Part shown: piece by piece, positions 9,611 to 18,619 of the stretch
Position numbering within the stretch: position 1 is the first letter of the stretch
How the letters are laid out: every line of letters begins with the position of its first letter
The notes under the pieces: generated by a model
What the model was told of the DNA's origin: nothing
What the model saw: only the letters and a program-made list of their open reading frames with translations
Database searches by the model: none
Source of the DNA: CAIMUS01 sp963708455
GTDB taxonomy: Bacteria > Pseudomonadota > Gammaproteobacteria > Competibacterales > Competibacteraceae
Assembly (NCBI GenBank): GCA_963708455.1
Contig: CAVPSQ010000004.1
Span: 992,001-1,056,000 of the forward strand
DNA length: 64,000 bases
Direction of reading: 5' to 3'
Translations under genes and position numbers: made by a program

Positions 9611-9619
9611 ATGCTTCCT

Positions 9620-11690
9620 TCAGTCTTGCAAACGGGAAAAGTCGGCCGCCCGCAGGAACAGACTGCTCAATTCATTCAGCAATGCGATGCGATTATCCCG
9701 CAATAGCGGATCGTTCACCATGACCATAACCCGGTCGAAGAAACGATCCACGGGTTCGCGCAGCGCCGCCAGGCGGGACAGCGCCTCGCTGTACAGTCCA
9801 GCTTCCATCAGGGGAGTAACTTCGGATGACAGCTCCACCAGTCGTCCGGCCAGAACCTGTTCAGCGTCTTCCTGCAGCAGATCGGCGCGCACCTGGAAGG
9901 GGAGGGCGCCTTCAATCTTTTTCAGGATATTGCGGATGCGCTTATTGGCGGCCGCCAGACTGGCCGCTTCGGGCAGTTGACGAAAGTCGGTGACCGCACG
10001 AATCCGACGGTCCGCATCCAGGGGACGGGTAGGGCGACAGCTCAGTACGGCGTCGATAACATCCCCGCGTAGCCCCTGTTCCTGATAGTAACCGCGCAGC
10101 CGCTCCATGATGAAATCGAACACCGAGGCTACGCAACGGTGGGCTTTGAGCGGAGGCTCGAAATGGCCGGCGGCCCGCTCCAGCAGTTCTTCCAGATCCA
10201 GGTTCAACTGCGCCTCGATCAGGATGCGCAACACGCCCAGAGCAGCGCGTTGCAGAGCGAAGGGATCCCTGGCTCCGGACGGCGCCTGACCAATGGCGAA
10301 AATGCCGAGCAGGGTGTTCCAGCCGGTCGGCCAGCGCCACCGCCTGCCCGGTGAGAGTCTGGGGCAGCACATCTCCGGCGAAACGCGGTCGATAGTGCTC
10401 GTCCAGCGCGACCGCGATTTCGTGCACCTCGCCGTCGTGCCCGGCGTAGTGTCTTCCCATGATGCCCTGTAATTCCGGAAACTCCTGCACCATCTGGGTG
10501 AGCAGATCGCATTTGCACAGGCGGGCGGCGCGTTCCGCCCAGTCGGGATTGCCGTCGCTGCGTTCCGCAATCAGACGGGCCAGCAGCGCCAGACGCTCGC
10601 ATTTATCGTGCAGCGTGCCCAATCGTTGTTGGAACACCACCCCTTTGAGGGCAGCCTGTCTTTCGGCTAGTGGCTGTTGGCGATCATGCAACCAGAAGAA
10701 CTCCGCATCGCTGAAGCGGGGCCGGATCACCCGTTCGTTACCGGCCTGAATCTGGGCTGGATCCGCGCTTTCCAGGTTGGCGATAGTGATGAAGTGAGGC
10801 ATCAGGCGTCCGGTCCTGTCGACCACGGGGAAATATTTCTGATGGCCCTGCATGGTGCTGATCAGCGCCTCGGCCGGCACATTCAGGAAATTGCGCTCAA
10901 AGTTGCCGAGCAGCGCTACCGGCCATTCCACCAGGGAAGTCACTTCGTCCAGCAGCGCCGGGTCCATAACCACCCGGCCATCGACCTGCCGGGCAACCGC
11001 CTCAGCCTGGGTACGAATGCGCTCGCGCCGCGTGTCGAAGTCGGCGATAATTTTGCCCGGCGTTTCCAGCAACCCGGCATAGAGGCTGGGTTCGGCAATA
11101 GTGATGGTTTGGGGATGATGAAAACGATGGCCGCGGGTTGTGCGTCCGGCCTCGACACCGAACAGGGTAGCCGGGATCACCTCCGTCCCGTGCAGCAGCA
11201 CCAGCCAGTGCACCGGGCGCACAAACTCATCATCGCGATCCGCCCAGCGCATTCGTTTGGGAATCGGGAGCTGGTCCAGGGCCGTCTGTACCAGGGTGGG
11301 GATCAACTCGGCCGTGGGCGCGCCGGGCTCGGTGCTGATGTGCGTCAGCCAGGCGCCCTTATCGGTTTCCAGGGTTTGCAGCGCAGCGATTTCCACCCCG
11401 CAGGAACGGGCGAAGCCGGTCGCCGCCGGCGTGGGCTTGCCGTCCTTGTCGTAGGCAGTGCTGAGCGCCGGACCGCGCCGCTCCTGGCAGCGTTCCGGTT
11501 GTGTGACCGGCAGATCGTGGACCAGCACGGCCAGCCGGCGTGGCGTGGCATAGGCGTCGATTACGCCGCTCTCCAGCCCAGCTTTGGCCAGACCATCGTG
11601 GATACCCTGGGCGAAAGCGTCGGACAGCGTCTTGAGTGCTTTGGGGGGAAGTTCTTCGGCGCCGATTTCGATCAGCAGATCCTTACGCAT
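9620..11690 (-). CDS. glyS: Glycine--tRNA ligase beta subunit (frame break near 10318)
   Basis: The beta subunit of the bacterial alpha2beta2 glycyl-tRNA synthetase, about 690 residues when the frame is repaired. The start at 11690 gives MRKDLLIEIGAEELPP, the universal GlyS N-terminus. The first frame runs through SALLSTMQGHQKYF-type motifs to QAVALADRL. There an extra base in GGAAC (about 10316-10320) shifts the frame. The second frame continues TLLGIFAIGQAPSGARDPFALQR to the anticodon-binding C-terminus, ending FSRLQD. Both halves are well conserved and the enzyme is essential, so a sequence error is far more likely than inactivation. It overlaps glyQ by 8 bases. Confidence 0.92.
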
Positions 11691-12591
11691 CGGCGGTCTC
11701 CTGCTTGCACAGTGGGAAGCCCAATACCTTGCGGGCGTCGTAATAGGCATGGGCTACGGCCCGTGCCAGATTGCGCACCCGCAGAATATAGCGTTGCCGT
11801 TCAGTCACGGAAATGGCCTTGCGGGCGTCCAGCAGATTGAAGGTGTGTGAAGCTTTCAAGATCATCTCGTAAGCCGGCAAGGGGAGACCCAGTTCAAGCA
11901 GACGCCGGCATTCCCCCTCGCAGGTATCGAACCAGAGAAACAGCGACGCAGTATCGGCCTGTTCGAAGTTATAGATGGACATCTCCACCTCGTTTTGATG
12001 GAAGACATCGCCATAGCTGACCTTGCCCAGCGGACCGTCAGTCCAGACCAGATCGTAGACGCTTTCCACGCCCTGTAGATACATCGCGATCCGCTCCAGA
12101 CCATAGGTCAATTCGCCGGTCACCGGTTTGCAGTCGAGTCCACCGACCTGCTGGAAGTAAGTGAACTGGGTAACCTCCATGCCGTTCAGCCAGATCTCCC
12201 AGCCCAGTCCCCAGGCGCCCAGGGTCGGGGATTCCCAGTTATCCTCGACGAAGCGGATATCGTGGACTAGTGGATCGATACCCAGATACCGCAGGGAGTT
12301 CAGATACAGATCTTGCAATTCCAGCGGCGCCGGTTTGATGACCACCTGATATTGGTAATAATGCTGCAGGCGGTTGGGATTAGCGCCGTAGCGGCCATCA
12401 GTGGGCCGGCGGGAGGGCTGCACGTAGGCCGCGCTCCACGGTTCCGGTCCGACGGCGCGCAGAAAGGTGGCGGGATGGAAGGTGCCGGCCCCCACTTCCA
12501 TGTCGTAGGGTTGCAACAGCACGCAGCCCTGCCGGGCCCAATAGTCCTGCAAGGCCAGGATCAGCCCCTGAAAAGTCGATACATCGCGCAC
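11683..12591 (-). CDS. glyQ: Glycine--tRNA ligase alpha subunit
   Basis: A 302-residue catalytic alpha subunit that activates glycine and charges tRNA-Gly together with GlyS. It is almost invariant in sequence: TFQGLILALQDYWARQGC at the start, QPYDMEVGAGTFHPATFLR, YVQPSRRPTDGRYG (motif 2 region) and GLEWE/GMEVTQFTYFQQ-type segments. Length and start (ATG at 12591) are standard. It is the first gene of a leftward operon glyQ-glyS-gmhB-plsC that ends at the terminator near 8111. Confidence 0.97.
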   Translation of the reverse strand: MRDVSTFQGLILALQDYWARQGCVLLQPYDMEVGAGTFHPATFLRAVGPEPWSAAYVQPSRRPTDGRYGANPNRLQHYYQYQVVIKPAPLELQDLYLNSLRYLGIDPLVHDIRFVEDNWESPTLGAWGLGWEIWLNGMEVTQFTYFQQVGGLDCKPVTGELTYGLERIAMYLQGVESVYDLVWTDGPLGKVSYGDVFHQNEVEMSIYNFEQADTASLFLWFDTCEGECRRLLELGLPLPAYEMILKASHTFNLLDARKAISVTERQRYILRVRNLARAVAHAYYDARKVLGFPLCKQETADA

Positions 12592-12702
12592 AGGTATCCT
12601 CCGGTTTTGCGGGACGTGTCTCGCGTCCCGATCGGTCTGTCAGCCACAAGCTGGTAAGTATAGCCCGGACACCGGGCTGGATTCATTTGCAATGAACAAT
12701 GA

Positions 12703-12718
12703 TGTTTCACGTGAAACA
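12703..12718. promoter_or_regulatory. parS-type site 3
   Basis: TGTTTCACGTGAAACA is a perfect 16-bp palindrome identical to site 1. It lies between the divergent glyQ and the HEAT-like gene, 3.1 kb from site 2. Confidence 0.9.
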
Positions 12719-12778
12719 TTCTCTAATATCCCAATTTGTGCCACAATTTGCTGTATTACTATCCACGAGATTAGTTCT

Positions 12779-13654
12779 ATGACTGAGTATGCGTCGCCTG
12801 TCGCCACACTGTTGACCCTGGGAAAACCTACCTTAGATGAAGACGAATGGTTGGATTATCCGGCTCAGGGCTTGGATGAAACCCATATCCCCGAACTGAT
12901 CGCGCTGGCGATCGATAGTGAATTACACTTCAGGGACGAGGATGTGCCAGAAATCTGGGGCCCCATCCATGCCCTGCGCGCTTTGGGTCAACTGCGCGCC
13001 GTCGCCGCCATCGAGCCGTTGCTGCTCCTGTTGGAGTCGATGCTGGATAGCGACTGGGTACGCGAAGATTTGCCGCGCGTCTATGCGCTGCTTGGCACAG
13101 GGGCTATCGGTCCACTCGCCGCTTATCTGGAACAGACCGGGCATGGTGAATGGGCACGAATTATGGTCGGGCAGTGTTTGCAGAACATCGCCGAACAGCA
13201 TCCCGAAGTCAGGGACCAGTGCGTAGCCACGCTCACCGAGCGGCTGAAGCAGAGCAATGAAGATGAAGTTGAGATCAATGCTTTCCTTATCGACTACCTG
13301 GTGAATCTCCATGCGGTCGAGTCCCTACCGGTGATCCGCGCCGCCTTCGAGGCAGATGCCGTCGAGATTTTCGTAACGGGAGACCTCGAGGACGTGGAGA
13401 TCGAACTGGGCGTGCGGACCGAGCGCAGCACGCCCCGGCCCAGGTTGCGGCTGTTCGATAGCGATGATGAGGAAGATCGAGCAGAGGACGAGGATGAGGA
13501 CGAGGAATCAGACTACGACGACGGCTATGAGCCCCCTCCTCCTCTCACGCCCGAGGAAAAAGCCGCCCTCCAGAAAGCAAAGGCGAAAACCAAAGCCAAA
13601 CGCAAAGCGGCTAAACAATCCAGAAAGAAGAATCTTAAGAAGAAGAAAAAGTAA
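12779..13654 (+). CDS. HEAT-like repeat protein with acidic and Lys-rich tail
   Basis: A 291-residue protein of unknown function. The body (about residues 1-200) is all-helical with HEAT/PBS-lyase-like pairs such as IHALRALGQLRAVAAIEPLL and VYALLGTGAIGPLAAYL, which usually bind proteins. The tail is unusual: a strongly acidic run (DSDDEEDRAEDEDEDEESDYDD), then PPPPLTPEEKAAL, then an almost pure Lys/Ala/Arg end finishing KKNLKKKKK. The ATG at 12779 (MTEYAS) is preferred; an upstream ATG at 12692 would read through the parS site. It is divergent from glyQ. Such a bipartite charged tail could bind nucleic acid or ribosomes, but that is a guess. Confidence 0.75.
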   Translation: MTEYASPVATLLTLGKPTLDEDEWLDYPAQGLDETHIPELIALAIDSELHFRDEDVPEIWGPIHALRALGQLRAVAAIEPLLLLLESMLDSDWVREDLPRVYALLGTGAIGPLAAYLEQTGHGEWARIMVGQCLQNIAEQHPEVRDQCVATLTERLKQSNEDEVEINAFLIDYLVNLHAVESLPVIRAAFEADAVEIFVTGDLEDVEIELGVRTERSTPRPRLRLFDSDDEEDRAEDEDEDEESDYDDGYEPPPPLTPEEKAALQKAKAKTKAKRKAAKQSRKKNLKKKKK

Positions 13655-13814
13655 GGTGATTTCCTCAAAAGATCATACCTAATGGATGCAGTCTTTATTC
13701 CACCCCTGCCAAGGGGAGGTGCCCGAAGGGCAGGGAGGGTCAGTCCGCCAGGTCGAACCACCCCGGCGCTGCGCGCCACCCCTCCTTAGCCAAGGAGCAA
13801 CTGTGTTGAAAACC

Positions 13815-14745
13815 TCAGGACCTGCACTCCTCGGGAGGCTGCCAGGGGGTCTTGGCCTTGAGCATCGCGTTTAAGATCGTCAGCAATTTACGCATGCACG
13901 CCGTCAGCGCCACCTTGGCCGGTTTACCCGCGGCACGCAAGCGCTGGTAAAACCCTTTGATCACCGGATTGAACCGGCTGGCGGTCACCGTCGCCATGTA
14001 CAGCGCCGTCCGGACCAGAACGCGCCCACCGAAGATGCTTCGGTGTCCGCGACCCTGGCCGGAATCGCGGTTAAACGGGCAGACGCCGACCAAGGCGCTG
14101 ATTTGGCGACGATCCAGGGTTCCCCGTTCCGGCAACGCCGCCAGCAACGTCACCGAGGTCACCGGGCCGATGCCCGGGACGCTGCGCAGCAGGTCATCCT
14201 GCGCGCGCCAGATCGGGCTGGCGCGGAGCCGGCTCTGGAGGTCGTCATCGAGGGTCTTGATCCGTTCTTCAAGCCAGGTGATGGTCGTGCGGAGATCCGC
14301 CTGCACCTGGCGATGGGCGCTGGCCAAGCGGTTCTTCTCGGCGGTGAGCATCGTGATCAGTTGCCGACGGCGCTGCAGGAGCGCGGTCAGCGCCTGGGTC
14401 TCTTCGTCTTTCCACGGGCGGGGCGCCGGCTGGATGCTGTGACCGAAGCGCGCCAGCACCAAGGCATCCAAGGCGTCGGTCTTGGCCAGATACCCCAACG
14501 CCTTGGCAAAGTCGCGCGCCTGGCGGGGATTGACGACGGCGGTGGGGAAGTGCGCCTCGATCAGCGTCCCCGCCACCAGGGTCTCCAACCCGCCGGTCGC
14601 TTCCAAAACGATCAGCGCCGGCGTCCGGGGGCGCAACCAGGCGATCAACTCCGCCCAAGCCGGCCTCATCGCGGGTGACGTGCAGGCGCTCCTGGGTCGG
14701 CCAGAGGGCCACATCCAGGTGGGCCTTGGCGACGTCGATCCCCAC
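13815..14745 (-). mobile_element. IS110-family transposase, frame-broken (about 14655-14661)
   Basis: DEDD-type transposase of the IS110/IS116/IS902 family, read leftward. The N-terminal frame starts VGIDVAKAHLDVALW (RuvC-like Asp). One base too many near 14655-14661 moves the rest into another frame: WAELIAWL, IVLEATGG (Glu) and LAKTDALDALVLARF (Asp/Asp). The C-terminal transposase_20 domain has SVPGIGPVT and NRDSGQGRGHRSI with the catalytic Ser, followed by LYMATVTASRFNP. The start is GTG at 14745 or lost, as no ATG follows the upstream stop. About 310 residues in total is normal. IS110 elements lack terminal inverted repeats, so the ends were not fixed. Confidence 0.85.
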
Positions 14746-15239
14746 CCAGCACTCGGGCGGGCGTCGTGGCGTCCGCCGCGGTCATCGCCGGGGACACCAT
14801 CACAGCGGCAGCCGGGTCCAGTGGACGGCTGACCGTCAATTCAGAGTGGATTGCGGCCTGGACGGCGACTGCGAGTTGGTTCTTCACCAGGATGTGTTCC
14901 TCATCCCAACCTTGCACGATACGGATTCAGGTCCAATCAACTGTTCGGGCTTGTGGTTCACAGAAACCGGAACGTGGCGCTTCAAGCTCCTTGACGGGAT
15001 CGTGGGTCCCAGAGGGGATTCGTGCTACCACGTTTCGGGAAACTCTACCAAACTTCAAACATACAAGGGGAATCCATACCCACCCATGCCCGACTTTCCG
15101 GTATAGCCTTCGCCAGAAATCACCTAAGTAAGCCGCGGATAGTCTAAGGTCACGATTTCGGCTACCAGCCGTTCTTCGGTGCGCTCATCGGTAAACGACC
15201 AGGACACGGATTTGGAAATAGCACAGGAACGCCTGGTTA
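14746..15239. other. Gene-poor stretch beside the IS110 element
   Basis: No recognised gene. A rightward open stretch ends at 15106 (NPYPPMPDFPV) and a leftward one ends near 15126 (DYPRLT). Both are too short and unfamiliar to call. In IS110-group elements the non-coding side next to the transposase start can encode the bridge RNA that picks target and donor DNA, so the part just right of 14745 is where such an RNA would be expected. This is not demonstrated here. Confidence 0.4.
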
Positions 15240-15255
15240 TGTTCCACGTGAAACA
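15240..15255. promoter_or_regulatory. parS-type site 4
   Basis: TGTTCCACGTGAAACA fits the parS consensus TGTTNCACGTGAAACA exactly; its one difference from sites 1 and 3 is at the variable base. It is 2.5 kb from site 3 and in non-coding DNA. Confidence 0.85.
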
Positions 15256-15370
15256 TAACCTTTCTCACCATCATTTTCCATGCTGGTCTTGCCGCTCAGG
15301 TACTATAAACCTGTCCGGTGCAGTTTACAGCAAGCGCTTGACCCTGACGTCGAATGACAGCAGTATGTAC

Positions 15371-15555
15371 TGGTAGTCTGGCGCATTGATTTTGACAGGT
15401 TATTAGTTTGGCTACCGTGAAAATCCCCGTAGGTTGGGTTAGGCGCACACTGCGCTGAGTCAACAGCCTAGTGGACGTTACGGGCGCGCCGTAACCTAAC
15501 ACAGCCGAGCAAGCCCGGTATGTCGGATTACGCTACGCTAACTCGACCTACGAGT
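15371..15555. repeat. Intergenic repeat element, copy A
   Basis: Starts TAGTCTGGCGCATTGATTTTGACAGG-like and contains GTAGGTTGGGTTAGGCGC, then a reverse-oriented GTAACCTAAC, and ends TCGGATTACGCTACGCTAAC...GACCTACGAG. The same order of blocks recurs at 36700-36833, and its left block TACCGTGAAAAT-CCCGTAGGT (from 15413) recurs at 51920-51945. The internal TTGGGTTA/TAACCTAA segments are inverted. It carries no ORF. This is a dispersed, non-coding repeat of a kind common in gammaproteobacterial genomes. Confidence 0.7.
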
Positions 15556-15634
15556 AGCTGCAACCCAGGACTTGACCGGGCAAAATTTTTGCGCTTATCC
15601 ATTGGCATTGAATCCAATAGGAGCGAGGCAGGTT

Positions 15635-15841
15635 ATGAATTCCGATGTATTCAATATGGCAGTCCGCAAGTTCCTCAAGCAGGTTGGCGTTACGTCCCAA
15701 CGGGAGATCGAGAACGCGGTGCGGCAGGCGGTGGAAAGCGGCGAACTCAAGGGCAATGAGAAACTACGGGTTGCCGTGGTGCTGAAAATCGATCAACTGG
15801 AAATCACCCATATTGTCGAGGATGACATTGCCTTGGAATAG
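15635..15841 (+). CDS. Small conserved protein, DUF6494-like
   Basis: A 68-residue protein starting MNSDVFNMAVRKFLKQVG. The composition and pattern (TSQREIENAVRQAVESGELKGNEKL, then a short beta region LEITHIVEDDIALE) match the small family of conserved proteins annotated DUF6494; the match is from memory of the family. No signal peptide or membrane span is present. The ATG at 15635 is chosen because GGAGCGAGG lies just upstream; longer in-frame starts have no such site. Function unknown. It sits between the repeat element and the convergent tatC. Confidence 0.7.
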   Translation: MNSDVFNMAVRKFLKQVGVTSQREIENAVRQAVESGELKGNEKLRVAVVLKIDQLEITHIVEDDIALE

Positions 15842-15889
15842 TGGCATCGTCAGCCAGCGTCGGCGCAGGTTAGGCGTTGCCAGCTACTG

Positions 15890-16666
15890 CTACGTCTTGG
15901 GATCGTACCGATCAGGGGTAGCAGATTGTTCTGCCTCGGGCTGTCGCCGCAGAAACAACCGCGCAAATAACACTCCGGCTTCGAACAACAGCCACATCGG
16001 TACAGCCAGCAGGGTTTGGGAAACCACATCTGATCCCGGCGTAAGCACCATCCCGATGGTGAAGGCCCCTATGATCACATAGGGGCGTTTGGCCAGCAGC
16101 GCCTCCGGTGTAATCACCCCCAGCAAGATCAGAATAATGACCGCGATAGGCACTTCAAAGGCGGCCCCGAAGGCGATAAACATGGTCAGCACGAAATCCA
16201 GGTATTTGCTGATATCGGTCATTACTGCTACCCCTGCCGGGGTGGTGCCGACGATAAAGGCGAAGAAAATCGGCAGAATAATGTAATAAGCGAAAGTCAT
16301 GCCGCAATAAAACAGGATAGTGCTGCTGGCGACGAAGGGAATGATCAGCCGTTTTTCATGCTGGTACAAACCCGGCGCGACAAATGCCCAGACTTGATAA
16401 AGCACCCAGGGTATCGTGATGAAGAACGCGACAACGAGGGTCAGCTTCATCGGCGCCATAAACGGTGAGATGGGATCGATGGCCACCATCTGGCCGCCCG
16501 CCGGCATATGCGCCAGCAGCGGTTTGGCTAATAGTTCGTAAATCGGGTTAGCAAAGGGCAGCAAGCCCAGAAATATCAGCAGCACACCGCCGATCATCCA
16601 TAACAGGCGGGTGCGCAGTTCCAGCAGATGGCTGATAAAGGGCTGTTCCTGGTCGAACTCAGACAC
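15890..16666 (-). CDS. tatC: Sec-independent protein translocase TatC
   Basis: A 258-residue inner-membrane protein with six predicted spans that recognises twin-arginine signal peptides with TatB. Signature segments are QPFISHLLELRTRLLW (family N-terminus), FMAPMKLTLV, PGLYQHEKR, FAFGAAFEVPIA-like IAFGAAFEVP, and the conserved KRPYVIIGAFTIGMVLTPGSDVVSQ near the end. The GTG start at 16666 (VSEFDQEQ) gives the usual length; longer in-frame starts add a Pro/Arg-rich stretch that is really tatB's tail in another frame. It follows the tatB stop by 7 bases. Confidence 0.95.
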   Translation of the reverse strand: MSEFDQEQPFISHLLELRTRLLWMIGGVLLIFLGLLPFANPIYELLAKPLLAHMPAGGQMVAIDPISPFMAPMKLTLVVAFFITIPWVLYQVWAFVAPGLYQHEKRLIIPFVASSTILFYCGMTFAYYIILPIFFAFIVGTTPAGVAVMTDISKYLDFVLTMFIAFGAAFEVPIAVIILILLGVITPEALLAKRPYVIIGAFTIGMVLTPGSDVVSQTLLAVPMWLLFEAGVLFARLFLRRQPEAEQSATPDRYDPKT

Positions 16667-16673
16667 GATTACT

Positions 16674-17027
16674 TCACTTCGCGGGCGGTGGCGGGGGAGG
16701 GTTGGCTGCCGGCGGCACGGCGGGAGCAGCGGCGCCGGGCGCCGGGTTGACATCATGGATCGCGTTCTGTACGTCCGTATTGATGGTTTGCACCCGAGCG
16801 GCCAGTTTCTTCAAGTCGGCCAGTTCATCGTGCTGCCGGATAGCCTGCTTGACTTCCTCCACCTTCATCTCGCGTTCGAGTTCGCCGCGGACTTCGGCAG
16901 CCATGCGGCGGATCTTGCCTACCCACGCGCCCAGGGTGCGCGCCAGTCCCGGCAGACGTTCTGGACCGACTACCAGCAAGGCCACCACGAACAGCAAAGC
17001 GAGTTCCGAAAAACCAACCTCGAACAT
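16674..17027 (-). CDS. tatB: Sec-independent protein translocase TatB
   Basis: A 117-residue subunit of the twin-arginine translocase. One N-terminal membrane helix (FEVGFSELALLFVVALLVVGPERLPGLAR) carries the family GPERLP hinge. An amphipathic helix and a charged coiled region follow, then a low-complexity Pro/Ala tail ending NPPPPPPAK. The start at 17027 (MFEVGF) is preferred over 17036 (MTAMFE) because AGGTGA lies 5 bases before it. Middle gene of tatA-tatB-tatC. Confidence 0.93.
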   Translation of the reverse strand: MFEVGFSELALLFVVALLVVGPERLPGLARTLGAWVGKIRRMAAEVRGELEREMKVEEVKQAIRQHDELADLKKLAARVQTINTDVQNAIHDVNPAPGAAAPAVPPAANPPPPPPAK

Positions 17028-17075
17028 AGCCGTCACCTATACCCTTGCGGGCAAACGCCCGACTGTTGCCTAAAC

Positions 17076-17336
17076 TCAAACCTTGGGCCGCCGGCGCAGT
17101 GGGTCATCTTCGCTATTCTCACGGATGACTTCGCCCTCGATGATGCGGCCTTGCCGGACATCGTCCTGGATGTCGGATGTTTTCCCGGCGCCAGCCTGCC
17201 TACTTTCCCGCATGGCGCGGCCAAAATTCTTGATTGATACACTCAGATCGGCGCCGATAATGCGCAGTCGTTTGGGACCGAGCAATAACAATACGATGAC
17301 CAGCACCAGAACTATTTCCCAGAAACCGAAGCGCAT
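17076..17336 (-). CDS. tatA: Sec-independent protein translocase TatA
   Basis: An 86-residue pore-forming Tat subunit. It starts MRFGFWEIVLVLVIVLLLLGPKRLR: a single membrane span, the hinge, then an amphipathic helix (IIGADLSVSIKNFGRAMRE) and a polar acidic tail. The hinge reads GPKRLR where many TatA proteins have GTKKLR, which blurs TatA and TatB, but size and gene order support TatA. The start at 17336 is preceded by GAGGAGAACAAG. It lies 54 bases after hisE, as in Pseudomonas. Confidence 0.9.
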   Translation of the reverse strand: MRFGFWEIVLVLVIVLLLLGPKRLRIIGADLSVSIKNFGRAMRESRQAGAGKTSDIQDDVRQGRIIEGEVIRENSEDDPLRRRPKV

Positions 17337-17390
17337 CTTGTTCTCCTCGAAAACGACGGTGTCGCCAGTCAATAGATGATTGGCCGGAGC

Positions 17391-17774
17391 TTAAGGCTCT
17401 TGGCGGCGAGCCGCTTTTTCCGCCAGGCCCGAGATGCCGAAGCGGCGTTGCAACTCGCGCAGCACCGCCTCGGGCTCCAAGCCACACTGACTCAACAATA
17501 CTAGAGTATGGAACCAAAGGTCGGCGATTTCGTGGATCAATGCCGCCGCATCGCCGTCTTTAGCCGCCAGCAGGGTTTCGGTAGTTTCTTCACCGATCTT
17601 TTTGAGGATGGCGTTCAAACCCTGCGCGTACAGGCCGGCCACATAGGAACTGTCGGGTGGGGCGCATTTACGAGACTCGAGTACGGCGGCCAGTTGCTGC
17701 AGGATGTCGGCGCAGTTGTCCCCGCCTCCGTCCAGCGCATCAATAACGCTGTCCACCCTGGCGCCCCGATCCAC
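17391..17774 (-). CDS. hisE: Phosphoribosyl-ATP pyrophosphatase
   Basis: A 127-residue MazG-like all-alpha enzyme of the second step of histidine synthesis, converting PRATP to PRAMP. Motifs: SSYVAGLYAQGLNAILKKIGEETTETLLAAKDGD and LIHEIADLWFHTLVLL, which hold the EExxE and ExxD metal-binding acids. The GTG start at 17774 gives about 15 extra residues; a GTG at about 17756 (VDSVIDALD) is equally likely. It is directly downstream of hisF. The usual partner hisI is not found between the two. Confidence 0.92.
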   Translation of the reverse strand: MDRGARVDSVIDALDGGGDNCADILQQLAAVLESRKCAPPDSSYVAGLYAQGLNAILKKIGEETTETLLAAKDGDAAALIHEIADLWFHTLVLLSQCGLEPEAVLRELQRRFGISGLAEKAARRQEP

Positions 17775-17776
17775 CG

Positions 17777-18550
17777 TCAGAGCCGCATCTCGATGCCGTG
17801 GGCCTGCATATAGCGTTTAGCCTCTTCGATCGTGTACTCACTGAAATGGAAAATGCTGGCCGCCAGCACGGCGTCTGCCTTGCCCTGCAGAATGCCTGCC
17901 ACCAGATGATCCAGCGTGCCGACTCCGCCGGACGCAATGACCGGCACGCCCACCGCTTCGCTGATGGCGCGGGTCAAGTCTAGGTCGAAGCCCAGTTTGG
18001 TGCCATCCCGGTCCATGCTGGTCAGCAGAATTTCACCGGCGCCATAGTCGGTCATGCGGCGCGCCCAGTCCACGGCATCGATACCGGTCGGCTTGCGGCC
18101 ACCGTGGGTGTAAATCTCCCACCGCGGTGCTTCGCCGGGGGCATGCACCGCTTTGGCGTCGATCGCCACCACGATGCACTGACTGCCGAAACGCCCGGCG
18201 GCCTGCTGCACAAACTGTGGATTGAAGATGGCCGCCGTGTTGATGGACACTTTATCGGCGCCGGCGTTCAGCATGCGGCGCACATCCTCCTGGGTGCGGA
18301 TGCCGCCGCCGACCGTCAAGGGAATAAATACCTGATCAGCCACTCTTTCCACCACATGCACCATGGTTTCCCGGTCATCCGAACTGGCGGTGATGTCCAG
18401 GAAGGCGAGTTCGTCGGCTCCCTGCTGATCATAGCGGCGGGCGATTTCCACCGGATCGCCGGCATCGCGGATATCGACGAAGTTGACCCCTTTGACTACC
18501 CGGCCGTTATCGACGTCCAGACAAGGAATAATGCGTTTTGCGAGACCCAT
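17777..18550 (-). CDS. hisF: Imidazole glycerol phosphate synthase, cyclase subunit
   Basis: A 257-residue (beta/alpha)8 barrel that, with glutaminase HisH, makes imidazole glycerol phosphate and AICAR from PRFAR. It starts MGLAKRIIPCLDVDNGRVVKGVNF with the catalytic Asp11 equivalent, then LDITAS, VGGGIRTQEDVRRMLNAGADKVSINT, the second catalytic Asp in VVAIDAK, and the phosphate-binding VIASGGVG. Length is standard. Confidence 0.97.
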   Translation of the reverse strand: MGLAKRIIPCLDVDNGRVVKGVNFVDIRDAGDPVEIARRYDQQGADELAFLDITASSDDRETMVHVVERVADQVFIPLTVGGGIRTQEDVRRMLNAGADKVSINTAAIFNPQFVQQAAGRFGSQCIVVAIDAKAVHAPGEAPRWEIYTHGGRKPTGIDAVDWARRMTDYGAGEILLTSMDRDGTKLGFDLDLTRAISEAVGVPVIASGGVGTLDHLVAGILQGKADAVLAASIFHFSEYTIEEAKRYMQAHGIEMRL

Positions 18551-18619
18551 CGGGTAAACTCAGAGTAATTCAGATCTTATGGCACCACCGGCGGACACAG
18601 CCGTCGGGAGGAGGGCGGT

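Noticed and set aside
14860..15106. Open stretch on the + strand ending PYPPMPDFPV
   Set aside because: No start or ribosome site of its own, no recognisable family, overlaps the expected non-coding end of the IS110 element.
15127..15260. Leftward open stretch reading SVSWSFTDERTEERLVAEIV to a stop near 15126
   Set aside because: Looks protein-like but is only about 40 residues, has no start and overlaps parS site 4; could be a gene remnant, not supported well enough to call.
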